Shown here: positions 1-12,831 of the stretch, piece after piece | How the letters are laid out: each line of letters starts with the position of its first letter | Position numbering within the stretch: position 1 is the first letter of the stretch | Position numbers and translations under genes: made by a program | From: Dichetophora obliterata | Lineage: Eukaryota; Arthropoda; Insecta; Diptera; Sciomyzidae | Length of the DNA stretch: 64,000 nucleotides | Direction: 5' to 3' | Assembly (NCBI GenBank): GCA_963920525.1 | Contig: OY986436.1 | Coordinates: 90,314,496-90,378,495 of the forward strand | The notes under the pieces: generated by a model | Told to the model about the DNA's origin: nothing | What the model saw: only the letters and a program-made list of their open reading frames with translations | Database searches by the model: none

Positions 1-500
1 AAACCATTTTTGACCGACAGTTTTCTTTTGGGCGTTAATGGGTTAAATAGTATTTATGTGAAATTCAGTATGTAAGCATAGTTTTATCTAAGATATGTAT
101 TGCTACAACTGTAATTTACTTAATTTTATCATAACGGATGTTTGTGGCGCTTAAGCTTTTTTTGCTGTCATACTGGCAAGCTACTATACAATGTTGTGCC
201 GGTTAAGCTAAATTGATCGTATTAAAAAACCATTTCCTTTTGAAATTTTTTTATTTTTTTTTAATTATGCTTATGTTAAAAACTAAATAAAACAATATTC
301 CACCGATATTTTTCAAAAAAATTATATAAGAATTAAATTAACAAAAAAAAAAATAAAGAAATTCAAAGTAAATTAATTTTAAAAAAGTGAACAATAGGTA
401 TTATATTCAACTATAATATAGAAAATATTATATTCTTTGAATAAAATTATATATGTGAGAAAAACAAATTAATGTCAAATAAATGTCATTTATTAGTAGT
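1..500. other. Probable 3' flank or end of the broken transposase element
   Basis: No gene is seen. It contains TTAAGCT motifs at about 149-158 and 204-210 that recur in 4446-4730, on the other side of the transposase and its Helentron insertions. This suggests both stretches are ends of the same transposon. Confidence 0.35.
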
Positions 501-512
501 TATATCACAAAT

Positions 513-2357
513 TTAAATTAATTCTATATTATCTTCCTGGTCCGTTTCAGCTAAGGAATCTTTTACAATCCCATCGTTCGGTAAATTTAAGTATTCATTA
601 TGAAACTTTGAAGGAATTGTATTTTTTTCGCAAAGAGTTTTTAAATCTTTGTATTTAATAGATGAAATTTTTAAAAAGCTATTATATAGAGGAAGAGGTC
701 CATTGCTTACTATCATAGAGTTGCGTCTTGATCGCGCAATTGAATGGAGATCGTATTCTTTAGTCTCTGAATTCTCGAAATATACATATTTAAGTTTCAT
801 TAGGGGATTATTTTTATCGAAAAAAGCAGAACGTTAAGTTGGAAATGATATTTTTATTGAATTTGGAAACATTGCTTGCGAAAATACTTTCCAGTCTCTA
901 AAATTATAATGATTCATTAATATGCACTTATATCCCGTTGGATTAGTTCTCGCATTAGATATCATACTATACCATTCACTTGGAGCCCAAATAGTTCGAT
1001 AACTATGAATTGAGTCAACAGGCATCATAGTATGTCCAGGTAATAAATAAGTGATTTTTATCTCATTAATAAAAATTGAATTTTGAAGGAAATATACTAA
1101 TGTGGCAGGCATAGCTCTGTTTCGGTTTTGACCAGCGCAACTGTCACAATAAAGATTAATTGAGGCATGAGTTTTCTTTTGATCTACGAGCATTAAATAT
1201 TGAAAGATGATAGTGCAAATTTCATTACATCCTCGTTTTCCATCTGATTCTCCCCACAAAAAACAGTAACCATTTCTGGAGTCATTTTCGTACACACTTT
1301 CATTATAATAAGCATATTTCCTTGAATAAAATAATGTAACAGATTTTCCGTGCGGAGTATTTAATACTTTTTTAAGATCAAAGCTTGCACATAGAAACGA
1401 AGAATTTGTTTTACTTTGTTTCTGTTCCTCCAAAAATATTTCCTTAGACTTATCCTTGTCCCTTATATGCTGTTGATATTCTTCAGTTTACATAAAATTA
1501 TTTTTTGCTTCGCTACTAAATTTTTAAAATTTTCACAAGTGACGCACTTGTCTTTTTTAGGCATATGAAATCCGATATGAAAATCCTTTCAAAAAATGTT
1601 TCCTTATTCAATATCTTCAAGTATTCAGTATAACATTTATATAGTTTTTTACGTTGCGGAATTCTTGTGGAAGATACAGCTTGGTACTTTTATTGCGACA
1701 GTAATGCGAGGGAACTGCTGGCAATTGTTCAATATAAGTTTTCAAAAGAGCAATCTTGCCTTCGTCTGACGTATTATGAGTCGTGAATTTCTTTCTACTT
1801 TGGCTAAAAGTTTTCAAACATTCTGCATTATTTCTAGCTGTTTTTAACATTTGTTGCAATATATGTAGCGTTTTCAACAAAAACTGTTGGCACACTTTGT
1901 AATTAGTATTATTCTAATTTATAAAATAATAGCTAAACTGCTTCTTATTACTATTTTCTCTTCGTCTGTTAACACTCTTACGAGTGATATACGAAAGAAG
2001 CCAGTCTTTTTGTCTAAATTTGTTGCCAAATCCCCAGAAATGTTAATTTATTGCTAGCCGATCGCTCTCGGAGAACTTCTTGCTGCATAAGTTTCCGCAT
2101 TTTCTATTTTGACACGGATTTGACTCTACTGAAGTAGAATGCCGCTTACCTTTTTGCAGCTTTTTAATCAAAGGTTTTTTCTTTTTGTAACCTCTTTTTC
2201 CTACACACGTTTCTTCTGCAATTTCGCTCTCTGATTGTTCGCACAAATTTGATTTCAATGGAAAACGTATTTGAAGGTCAATGGCTTGCTCTGACAAACT
2301 ATCGGAATCGCTTTCGCTGTATGGAACAAGTGAATTTTGAGTGGAAAACTGAAACAA
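513..2357 (-). pseudogene. Broken DDE-like transposase (family often labelled DUF7869)
   Basis: Four minus-strand pieces lie in order. 2357-2043 has a serine/acid-rich N-terminus and NPCQNRKCGNLCSKKF. 1895-1617 has LPAVPSHYCRNKSTKLYLP. 1433-834 has LYCDSCAGQNRNRAMP and LLPGHTMMPVDSIHSYR. 800-513 is the C-terminus, with GPLPLYNSFLKI and IPSKFHNEYLNL. The DSC-GQNRN and GH-MPVDS-H motifs are typical of repetitive insect transposase-like proteins. Frameshifts and stops separate the pieces, so it is inactive. A Helentron at 2363 is inserted just beyond the N-terminus. The superfamily assignment is from memory and uncertain; that it is a mobile-element protein is likely. Confidence 0.75.
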
Positions 2358-2362
2358 AACAA

Positions 2363-2727
2363 TCTATATATATAAAATAGGATGTGTGTATGTATGTAAC
2401 GTATGGACTCCAAAACGGCTGGGCCGATTTTGATGAAATTTTCAGATAATGTTCATCTTGGTACGGTGGGTAACATAGGCTATATTTGGACCCGATAGGT
2501 GGCGCTGGGGTGGACTTATATCGAAAATTTGAATTTATGGACCAATTTAACTGAAATTCAGAATGTATGTTTGTTTGATCATAAGAAAATAATTTGTGAA
2601 TAAATAGACACGGTAGGTGGCGCTGGGGTGGACTTATTTCGAAAATTCGATGGCGTGAAAAATATATAAATACTTTTAATTTTATTTTATAACGAGGGGA
2701 GTAGCGAAGCACACCGGGTTCAGCTAG
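2363..2727 (+). mobile_element. Short non-autonomous Helentron (Helitron-like)
   Basis: It begins TCTATATATATAAAA and ends AGCGAAGCACACCGGGTTCA then GCTAG, the same terminus as two larger copies to the right. The TC start and CTAG end without terminal inverted repeats are the Helitron pattern. At 365 bp it has no coding capacity. It lies at the 5' edge of the broken transposase. Confidence 0.75.
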
Positions 2728-2743
2728 TATCTAATATATAGAA

Positions 2744-3360
2744 TCTATATATATAAAATGGAATGTGTGTTTGTTTATTTGTTTGTTTGTACCTTATAGG
2801 AGACCAAACCTCTGGACCGATCTTCCTGAAATTTTCACAGCATTTAACTGGGACTCTGGCATGATTAATAGGGTACTTTTTTCGACCACGCCCACTTTTA
2901 CGCCCACTTTTTTAAAATTATGTAATTGCTCCCATATAGTTTTAACAGATTTACTTCAAATTGTATACACATCATACTCCAGGCGAGGTAGAAATAAACA
3001 TTTCTTACGCCACGCCTCCTTTCACGCCCCTTTTTACGCCAAATTTAAGTTTTAAACTTTTTGTTCTCTGTACAAATTTGTTCCTTCCAACGGATTATTT
3101 TTTATTTGGTAGTATATTGCTCTTAATACTGTTAACGTCGCCATATTACTATGAACCACGCCCACCTCACCGCCCCCTTTTTTAATTCAGATACTTATAC
3201 CACTAACAATGTTTGCTATACAAAATACTTTTTTTGTAATATGTATTTACCTAAAGTTTTATATACTTTTTATCTACAGGTAAGGTAGCCATAGATTTTT
3301 TTATTACCAAATCCCCCTTTTTTGCCCCATTTTACTTTAATTATAATTAATCTGCTTTCA
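2744..3360 (+). mobile_element. Helentron 5' fragment
   Basis: It begins TCTATATATATAAAATGG followed by TGTGTTTGTTTATTTG. Its interior is repeated at 5020-5500 and 6210-6730. No 3' terminus is found before another Helentron 5' end at 3362, so it is truncated or interrupted. Confidence 0.65.
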
Positions 3361-3361
3361 A

Positions 3362-4445
3362 TCTATATATATAAAAATTAATGTCTGTCTGTTTGTTTGT
3401 TTGTGCTTTATAGGAGACCAAACCCTTGGACCGATCTTCCTGAAATTTTCACAGCATGTTACTGTGTCTCTGGAAGGAATAATAGGCTATATGATTGGAC
3501 AAAGGGGCGGGGCACCGCCCATATAACCCAAAAATTTTTTATTCACCATAATTTGGGCATTTTTTGACCTACGTCGATGATATTTGGTACATATGGTATT
3601 GGCATAGTTAGGAATACGTACTAGGAGAAAAGTGGGTGGGGACCACGCCCCTTTTTAGGAAAATTAAAAATCGTAATATAGTCTTAACTACTGGACCGAT
3701 CGTCATTAAATTTTCACAATAAGATATTCTTAAGAAATAGTAAATTCTTGACTATATAAAGTTGTGAGCGGACAAAGGAGCGTGGCCTCGCCCATATAAC
3801 CCAAAATTAGATGCACCGGGCGGGACCGGAAAAACGTTTCTGATTTCGTTGATTTTGGCTAAAGTTCGATCCCAAAACAATATTGCGTTGACCATTGCGT
3901 CATCCGGCATTGCTGCATCGCTTTTGGATGGTGGCAGAACAGCGCATTCGGCACTTAAATTACTACTGAAATTGCAATTCTCTGAGACGCACACATGCAA
4001 TATAAAGAAAAATTCATCAATGGGTAAAGTGCTGCGAACGTGTAATATCATAGTAAAGGATAAATGCACAATGGCACACAAAAAATCTTTAGAGGCCCTA
4101 GATCGCACATTACAGGATTTCAGAAGCAATAGGCAATTATTTGGGGGAACACTTATTTTGTAAGCCGGTGATTTTCACCAAACACTACCGGTTATTCCAA
4201 GTGCAACCCCAGCTGATGAGCTTAACGCATGTCCATCCATGTTTCTCGCATGTTGCATGCTCGCGTGTAGGAAAACCCACCGATTTATATGTGTATGCTC
4301 CTGATGGGCAAACTAAAAATATTATATATCCTAAAGCATTGCAATTATTAAATTAAAATTAAATAAATACATTTTTGTAAATATATAAATACTTTTAATT
4401 TTATTTTATAACGAGGGAGTAGCGAAGCACACCGGGTTCAGCTAG
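3362..4445 (+). mobile_element. Helentron with helicase remnant
   Basis: The 5' end TCTATATATATAAAAATTAA is at 3362 and the 3' end GCACACCGGGTTCAGCTAG at 4445. It carries a Pif1-type helicase fragment (3810-4356). The Rep domain and most of the helicase are deleted, so it is non-autonomous. Confidence 0.78.
3810..4356 (+). pseudogene. Helitron Pif1-like helicase remnant
   Basis: The reading frame at 3810 gives DAPGGTGKTFLISLILAKV, a Walker A motif, then IALTIASSGIAASLLDGG and RTAHSALKL. An in-frame TAA (4161-4163) precedes AGDFHQTLPVIP. After about 4235 the frame shifts to HVACSRVGKPTDLYVYAPDG, the typical helicase C-terminus of Helitrons, ending QLLN at a stop. The middle of the helicase is lost through deletion. 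This identifies the host element as Helitron-type. Confidence 0.82.
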
Positions 4446-5019
4446 TTTCTTATAAATATCTATAAAAATGTACCTCTATTTGCCGCAACGTCATAATGTA
4501 GCGCAATTAATAACGGCGAATTTAAGCTTAAGCACCACTTCGCGGTCACAAAAAATATAAACAAACTAGGAATGTGCACTTAAGCTAAAATTGTTTTTGC
4601 TCTCAATTTCTAACGGCACCTTCTACAGTCACAAAATTTTGAGAGGAGATGTGTACGATCATAATTTATCGATTTTCATCCAAAAACGAAAATCGAAAAG
4701 TATGGCGTTTAAGCTTTTTGTGCGGATATGGCTCGATATCCGATAAGCGCATTATTCCTCAGTATAAGAGTCAGAGGCTCAATATACAACATGCAACAGC
4801 ACGTTTTCTTAAAAAACATAAATTGTGCTATAGTTTATGAAAGCAGTGTAGTTCAGAACTATTTAAAAGTTGGCCCAATTTTTTGCAGGGTATTTTTTTC
4901 AAATTTGAAAGTACGGGAACAGATCTATATGAACACTGGTGAGCATATAATTAAACGCAACTATATATTTTACTGTAAAAAAACTTAGAGGACCAAAAAC
5001 GAAAAATTAAAAACTAGCA
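4446..5019. other. Uncharacterised stretch, possible end of the broken transposase element
   Basis: No convincing gene. It has several TTAAGCT motifs (about 4520, 4580, 4707) like those at 149-210. 4930-4980 is an inverted copy of 9152-9200 (shared core ATATAATTAAACGCAACTAT), so part belongs to a dispersed repeat. Confidence 0.35.
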
Positions 5020-6118
5020 TTTAACTGGGACTCTGGCATGATTAATAGGGTACTTTTTTCGACCACACCCACTTAAACGCCCACTTTTTAAAAATTATGT
5101 AATTGCTCCCATATAGTTTTAACAGATTTACTTCAAATTGTATACACATTATACTCCAGGCGAGGTAGAAGTAAAAATTTCTTACGCCACGCCCCCATTC
5201 AAACCCCTTTTCACGCCAAATTTAAGTTTTAAACTTTTTGTTCTCTGTACAAATTTGTTCCTTCCAACGGATTATTTTTTTATTTGGTAGTATATTGCTC
5301 TTAATAGATATAATACTTATACTTACAGATACTTACTTATACCACTAACAATGTTTGCTATACAAAATACTTTTTTTGTAATATGTATTTACCTAAAGTT
5401 TTATATACTTTTTATCTACAGGTAAGGTAGCCATAGATTATTTTATTACCAAATCCCCCTTTTTCGCCCCATTTTACTTTAATTATAATTAATTTGCTTT
5501 CAATATGGTATAAATTTGGTGTCTTTCAAAAGTATTGATGCACAAAAACATTCTGAAATAATTTTTTTATTATTAATTTTTTTTAATTATTATCAACACA
5601 ATGAAATTGGAATATTAATATTGCACTACTTTTCCTTCAAGTGTAAGTGTTCCTTCATATGGTAACGCTTACCATATCACTGACATACTTACAATTAAAA
5701 TTATGTTTATGGCAATTCATTTCACTCATTAAGAACGCTTCTGATTGGCTGCCGTAAGAATAAATACTATTTCACCAAACGGGAGCTATGTTTGCTGCCA
5801 TTAAAGCTGAAACTTTCACAGCATGTTACTATGACTCTGGAAGGAATAATAGGCTATATGAAGTTTTTATTGGACAAAGGGGCGTGGCACCGATCATATA
5901 ACCCAAAAATTTAAATCGCCATATTTGGGGCATTTTTTGACCTACGTCGATGATATTTGGTACATATGGTATTGGCATAATTAGGAATACGTACCAGGAG
6001 AAAATTGGGTGGGACCACGCCTCTTTTCAGGAAAATTAAAATCGCAATATAGTCTTAACTACTGGACCGATCTTCATTAATTTTTCACAATAGGATATTC
6101 TTACGAAATAATAAATTC
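5020..6118 (+). mobile_element. 5'-truncated Helentron copy
   Basis: The sequence is nearly the same as 2843-3350 and 6225-7345, including CATTTAACTGGGACTCTGGC and GGACCACGCC motifs. It lacks the TCTATATATA start and is cut at 6118-6124 by the start of the next Helentron. Confidence 0.65.
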
Positions 6119-6123
6119 TTCTA

Positions 6124-8728
6124 TCTATATATATATAAAATGGAATGTGTGTTTGTTTATTTGTTTGTTTGTACCTTATAGGAGACCAAACCTCTGGACC
6201 GATCTTCCTGAAATTTTCACAACATTTAACTGGGACTCTGGCATGATTAATAGGGTACTTTTTTTCAACCACACCCACTTTTACGCCCACTTTTTTGAAA
6301 TTATGTAATTGCTCCCATATAGTTTTTAACAGATTTACTTCAAATTGTATACACATTATACTCCAGGCGAGGTAGAAATAAACATTTCTTACCCCCTTTC
6401 ACGCCCCTTTTCACGCCAAATTTAAGTTTTAAACTTTTTGTTCTCTGTACAAATTTGTTCCTTCCAACGGATTATTTTTTATTTGGTAGTATATTGCTCT
6501 TAATGTTATTAACATCACCATATTACTATGAACCACGCCCACTTCACCGGCCCCTTTTTTAATTCAGATACTTACTTATACCACTAACAATGTTTGCTAC
6601 ACAAAATACATTTTTTGTAATATGTATTTACCTAAAGTTTTATATAGTTTTTATCTACAGGTAAGGTAGCCATAGATTTTTTTATTACCAAATCCACCTT
6701 TTTCGCCCCATTTTGCTTTAATTATAATTAATTTGCTTTCAATATGGTAAATATTTGGTATCTTTAAAAAGTGTTGATGCACAAAAACATTCTGAAATAA
6801 TTTTTTTATTATTAATTTTTTTTAATTATTATCAACACAATTAAATTTGAATATTAATATTGCACTACTTTTCCTTCAAGCATAACATGAGGTCCGATTG
6901 CCAACGCGTGTTATAACGCTTACCATATCATTGACATACTTACAAATAAAATTATGTATATGGCAATTCATTTCACTAATAAAGAACGCTTCTGATTGGC
7001 TGCCGTAAGAATAAATACTATTTCACCAAACGGGAGCTATGTTTGCAGCCATTAAAGCTGAAACTTTCACAGCATGTTACTATGACTCTGGAAGGAATAA
7101 TAGGATATATGAAGTTTTTATTGGACAAACGGGCGTGGCACCGTCCATATAACCCAAAAATTTAAATCGCCATATTTGGGGCATATTTGGTACATATGGT
7201 ATTGGCATAATTAGGAATACGTACCAGGAGAAAATTGGGTGGGACCACGCCTCTTTTCAGGAAAATTAAAATCGCAATATAGTCTTAACTACTGGACCGA
7301 TCTTCATTAAATTTTCACAACAGGATATTCTTACGAAATAATAAATTCTTAACTATATAAAGTTGTGAGTGGACAAAGGGGGCATGGCCTCGCCCATATA
7401 ACCCAAAATTTAAAATCGTCATATCTTGGGCATTTTTTGACCAACGGCGGCAGTATTTGCTATGTATGGTATTGGCATGAATAGAAATACGTACCAAAAA
7501 AAAGTGGGCGGAGCACGCCCCTTTGTTTGCGATATATTGGAGGCTGGACCTGTTAACCGATCGTAAATTTTCACAGCGTGCAGCTTTGACTCAGGAATAC
7601 TAATAACATGATAATATTTTTCAACCATGCACACTTCTGCACCTACTTTTTTACTACGTTTATTAACGCCTTTACCTCAAATTTAAAATACATATTAATT
7701 AAAATAGTGGGGTAGCCCCATTCTCTTTCTCCCACAACTTTCTGCAAAACAGCTGATTTTGTAATATGTGTTAATTCAAATAGGGAGTGGAGTAACCCCA
7801 TTCTCATTCTCCCACAACTGACTGCGAAACAGCTGATTGCGTAATTGCTGCTTTTTGATTGGTCTAAAAATAAAAAGGGGGAGCATGAAGCAAATTACAT
7901 GCGGTTCAGTGCTGAATTCTAATCGGTTTACAACAAAAAAAGGGGAGAAGCATTGCAATAATTAAATTAAAATTAAATACATAAATTTTTGTAAATATAT
8001 AAATTAGGGCGGGTCGATTTGTAGGGAGTGAAAAAATTCACCAATTTCCTTATGATTTCCGTATTCTATGGGTTATTCCATGAAAATTTGCCGAAGGAAC
8101 CATACCTCTATCGTTAAAATCGATTCCCCTACTTTTTGTTGGTAAAAAGTTCAAAAGTTACGGCCATTTTTGTCCAAATTTTGGACCATTTTTCTATTTT
8201 ATCCAAATATGCCAATAATGTAAAGCGCAAATTAGTCCAGTCGTAACGTTAGGTTCGTAAGCTTCGTAAGTCAAAAAAATTGAGCCAAAAAAATGGCCAT
8301 GAAAGTAATATTCTTGGACAAAATCATGAAAAAAATGGAAAAATGCTCCAAAATTTGGACAAAAATGCCCGTAACTTTTGAACCGTTGGACCAATGTTGG
8401 AGATTTTTTTGTAAATTGATCAAAAGCTCACCTTTCCAACGCGCCTACTGGCGATTAAACCTGATCGATAGTTTTTGAGTTATGGATGTGAACGTGTAGG
8501 TAATATTTCATACGAACGTCAATTTGGGAAAAAATCTACCAGCAAAAAGTAGAGGACTCGATTTTAACGATAGAGGTATGGTTCCTTTGGCAAATTTTCA
8601 TGGAATAACCCATAGAATAGGGAAATCATAGGGAAATTGTCGAAAAATAAATCGACCCGCCCTAATATAAATACTTTTAATTTTATTTTATAAAGAGGGG
8701 GGTAGCGAAGCACACCGGGTTCAGCTAG
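6124..8728 (+). mobile_element. 2.6-kb Helentron with nested foldback MITE
   Basis: The 5' end TCTATATATATATAAAATGG is at 6124; the 3' end CACACCGGGTTCAGCTAG is at 8728. Near 7947 it keeps only the tail of the helicase reading frame (AAGCATTGCAATAATTAA), like the end of the copy at 4356. A 662-bp inverted-repeat element interrupts its 3' part (8004-8665). The only ORFs are short and without recognisable similarity. Confidence 0.75.
8004..8665. mobile_element. Foldback MITE, 6-bp target duplication
   Basis: Both ends read TTAGGGCGGGTCGATTT inward. The flanks carry TATAAA at 7998-8003 and 8666-8671. Removing the element and one TATAAA gives the Helentron sequence seen uninterrupted near 4380. 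Much of the element is inverted: the stretch ending GAACCATACCTCTATCG at about 8115 recurs inverted near 8571-8587, and the AAATTTGGACAAAAATG region is also mirrored. No coding capacity. Confidence 0.8.
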
Positions 8729-11700
8729 TTATATATAATGATAATATATGTTTTAGATATTTTCCGTGGGATTTTTTAAACCCCTTATGAAACCCAACAA
8801 CTTACTACTTACAACACCAAAATGCTTTGAAAATCGGGAAAAAGGATATTTTACGTGTAATTTTTTTAAACCCCCACAAAACCCAAACACTTTTCATTTC
8901 TAACACCAAAATCATTAGTTTAGAATGTCGAGAAAAGGGATATTTTCCCAGGGATTTTTTAACCCCCAAACCACAAAAACCATTCCAGTCCGTTTAATGC
9001 CTTCTTAAAGTTCTCCTGAAAAACACCTACTAGAATCTTTTGATTGAAGGGCTGAAAGAAATCTTCTATTGAAAAATTCCTAGAAGCAATGCTAGAGAAG
9101 ACTAAGTAAAGCATTCCTCCCAATTACATGCATATGTTAAAATAATTTGTTACAGTGAAAAATATAGTTGCGTTTAATTATATGCTTACCAGTGTACATT
9201 AGTCCGCAGCGAATTAAAAAATTGCATAACATCGATTTGGGTCAGGGCACATTCGACAGGTATTGTAACAAACATGCAAACTACAAAATTTTATTTCGAT
9301 TTGATTGCATCTTCCTGCTCCGGTTTGTCCTTAAAATCGGGACATTTCTTAAAAACTAATTGTATGAAAAATTTAAAGAAGTGGTTCGGTTAGTACAAAC
9401 ATGAAATGGAGGTACACAAAATTTCGTCCTGTTTTGATCACAACTTCCTGCTCTAAGATATTTTTAAAAATGACTGAAATTATAAAGAAAAACTATATTG
9501 TAAAGATTTTTGGATGAAGTTATAGGCTCTGCAGTGACTCAACAACAAGTAATTAAAACAAATAAAGTTATTGAGTCACTACAGGCACTAACCCAAATAT
9601 TTATTATATGCAATTTTTTTCCGATATAACGTCATCTTATTCCAGAATGTTCTTGAAAATGGGATATTTTTTAAAATCATAAAAATCGTTAATAATGAAG
9701 ACCAAATCAGCTGATAATAGGATTATATAAACACATACAAAATTTTATTACGATCTGACCCCAAATGCAGACTTCAGAAATTAATATATTTCTAAAAATG
9801 ATTTATATCGCAATGCACATGATAATGATCAATAATTATAAGATTAAAAAGTTCATATTCAAAATTTAATTTCAATATAATAATAACTTTCTATTCCAAA
9901 ATATCCTTAAATATCACGGTGTCCAAGAAAATTTTATGTATTTTCAATATTGTATTCATTTTCAATAGATTTATGATCGTTGATTCCGAATCTGGCAACA
10001 CATTTTTTATAATTATTAAATCTTAGGATATATACTGTTGAATAAACGAAATATGAGTTTTAAAGGCATTTTTAAGTTATGATTAAAATTAAATGGACTG
10101 TAGTAAAATCATCAAAACAGACTCGAATGATAGAGATTGATTCTAATATTACAATGTTTGATAGCATATCGTATGTTATTTCCAAAAATTAAACTTCATC
10201 GGTCATCATCGAAGAATTGTTCTTTGGTGATTTCTTAAAGAAACTTGCTGCATAAGCCAAACTTGCAGAATATTCTTAAACGTGTCTGTCTTGTATTCGT
10301 CAATAACAGACTTGATTGACGATATTTACGATTGACTTGATATGAGTTATAATATTTTTTAACTCACCTGCATTTTGTTTGTCAATTATAAAGAAACAAA
10401 AAGAACAAAGCAAGCAATTTAATTTTTATTTTTTAAATAACTTTCGGTTTCACTTCATTAACGAAATTTCATCAACTTTCTCTCTCTTTTCGTTTACGAA
10501 ACTTATACAACGCTCTGCATTGCGTTCTTGCTCGAATTTGAAACATTTATATGAGATTTTCAGCAATGAAATGTATGGCCGATTCAGCATGTTTCGTCCA
10601 TGAATCGGAAAAATCACGTATGATTCTTTTACGATTTTTTTAAGAACGGAACTACTGGGTAGCTTTTATGAAAACACATACAAAATGCTAATCTTTACTA
10701 ATACAAAAAAGTGAAAAGTTGCCCGATTTTTGTTTGTCCGTCTTTCACGTTTCAATAGAACTCAATGAAAGGAATATAGGTTGAATAGGTTGTAGGCTAT
10801 TTTAAAATCTTCAAATCTTGGGATAGCAATAAATGCATCTGTAATTAGAACATCTATTGCGAATTTTTAAAGGCAAAACAAATTTTCGTTAACGAGTCAT
10901 TTGACAAGTTCTTTAATTTATATAGGCTAAAAGGATCTTTACCATTATTATAGTTATGAATTAATAACATACTAATTTTTGTGTGTTGTTCATACAAACT
11001 GAAAATTTTTAATCAGTGTTTTGTATCATTTACTATAAAAGCTGGACGCTCAAAATTTCTTTAAAAATTTTAAAAAATTACATACGAACATACTACTTTA
11101 GCAATGCTAAGTTATAGATAAGAGCTTATTTTATAAGAGCTATTTTTATTTAAGCCTAACTGAAGGATTTTACCATGATCCATGTTTTTTTAATAACTAC
11201 TCAAATATGCCCAAAAATTTACTTATTTTTTATTCAACACTACATATATTAAGATCGAACAAAGATAAGAAAATTTTGTTGCCAGAATCAGCGTTTAAAA
11301 ATCTACTGAAATCAATTAAAGTATTGACAAAAAATAAAAAATTTTTTAACACCGTGATATTTAAGGACGTTTCGGAATAGCGAGACCAAATATTGTATAG
11401 AAGATTTTCTTTTCTGCCTTATATTTATTTATTATGCTCATTTTTATTGCAATGAATAGAATTTTTGGGAATATATTATTTTAAAGGACTTTCTGCAGCT
11501 GGAGAATGGGATCATATCGTGATAAAAGTTTCTATTTATAATAATCGCTTCAATATTTATCGATTCCACTTATTAGAAGTTTTTGGAAAAATCGTTAAAA
11601 AATGTCCTGTTTTTGGCTCAAACCCGGAACAGGAAGATGAAGTCCTATCCTATAATAATTTTGTATCGTTTATTTATGATACCATATCTATCGATACCCC

Positions 11701-12274
11701 CTGAGCCAGTTCGATACAAGGGTTCTTTGCTTTTCATATATAGTCGCATGTTTATATATTATGTATTATATAATTTTTCACTTAGAGAAACCTAGCAAAA
11801 AAGTGTTTTGACAAGAAGGTAAAGTGCAAGGGAAGTCTTGAATTCCATCCTTTTCACTTTCATACCCAGAAGGCATTTTTTTATAATATGCATATCATTG
11901 GGAGGAATGCTTTCCTTAATCTTCTCTAAAAGTGCAACCAGAATTTTTGAATTTTTTCAATAAACAAATTCTTTGAGCTCTTTAATGAAAGGTGTTTTCC
12001 AGGAGAAATTTAAGAAGGCATTCCATGGAATGAAATGGTTTTTGTGGTTAGGGGGCTTAAAAAATCCCATGAAAAGTATCCCTTTTCCCGATTTGCTCGC
12101 GTTTTTGGTGTTGGGAATGAGAAGTCTTTGGTTTTTGTCTGAGGTTTACAAAAATCCTACGTAAAATATCCTTTTCCCGATTTACACGTCATTTTGGTCT
12201 TGGAAGTAGTTGGGTTTTGTTGGGGGTTTCAAAAAATCTTGCGGAAAATATCTAAAATGTATATATTAATTATA
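8729..12274. mobile_element. Large foldback-like inverted repeat
   Basis: The left arm (about 8735-9930) and right arm (about 11340-12270) are inverted copies. Matched points include TTAGATATTTTCCGTGGG near 8753 with CGGAAAATATCTAAAATG near 12242, GGGAGGAATGCTT motifs near 9115 and 11900, and ATATCACGGTGT near 9912 with ACACCGTGATAT near 11349. The arms contain diverged repeats of about 120-150 bp around CTTCCTGCTCC. The core (9936-11340) is AT-rich with no recognised gene. Both outer edges abut Helitron 3' ends. A third copy of the arm lies at 37676-37915. Confidence 0.65.
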
Positions 12275-12347
12275 CTAGCTAATACTCGGCGCGCTTTGCT
12301 TCGCTCCAAACATATCAACTAAATCAGCGGTATCCAAAAGTTTCTAA
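12275..12347 (-). mobile_element. Helitron 3' end on the minus strand
   Basis: The minus strand reads AGCGAAGCAAAGCGCGCCGA then GTATTAGCTAG, ending at 12275. This resembles the AGCGAAGCACACCGGGTTCA terminus of the plus-strand Helentrons. Its 5' end was not located; an inverted-repeat MITE starts at 12348. Confidence 0.55.
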
Positions 12348-12831
12348 AGGTGCCCCCAGACTATATGTTTCATACATATGACATGTCAAATAAAATTACA
12401 TGCCGAATTTCATCTGTGTGTCAGAATTAAGTTTTTGTCAGACAGCTTTTTTCTTTTGTCTCCACACTATCGATACGTCGTTTGAAAATAAAAAACAGCT
12501 TTTGATATTTTTGTAAACCTTAAAGCTCTTAAGTGTCCTCCTGCAGCCATTCAAACTAAGAATAAATTAATTTAAATCATTTTATTGAATAAATAGCTTA
12601 AAATTTGCCTTTTCTTTCATTTTCAAATAATAAATTTATCAAACTGACATTTCGTACAGATGGAAAAACATACGAAATTAGAGACGGTCCTAATTCAAAA
12701 ATTTACAGACGCAAATACAAACGACATTTCAAAACCACATTTTTATATGTTCCACACTATCTGTAGCTAAAAACCATTTGAAATTTTTTGACGTGTCATA
12801 TGTATGAAACATATAGTGTAGAGGCACTTTA
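12348..12831. mobile_element. MITE with about 40-bp inverted ends
   Basis: The left end GTGCCCCCAGACTATATGTT with TCATACATATGACATGTCA is matched by an inverted right end at 12792-12831. Interior sequence near 12697-12755 recurs inverted at about 13955-14010 in a second copy. Non-coding. Confidence 0.6.
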
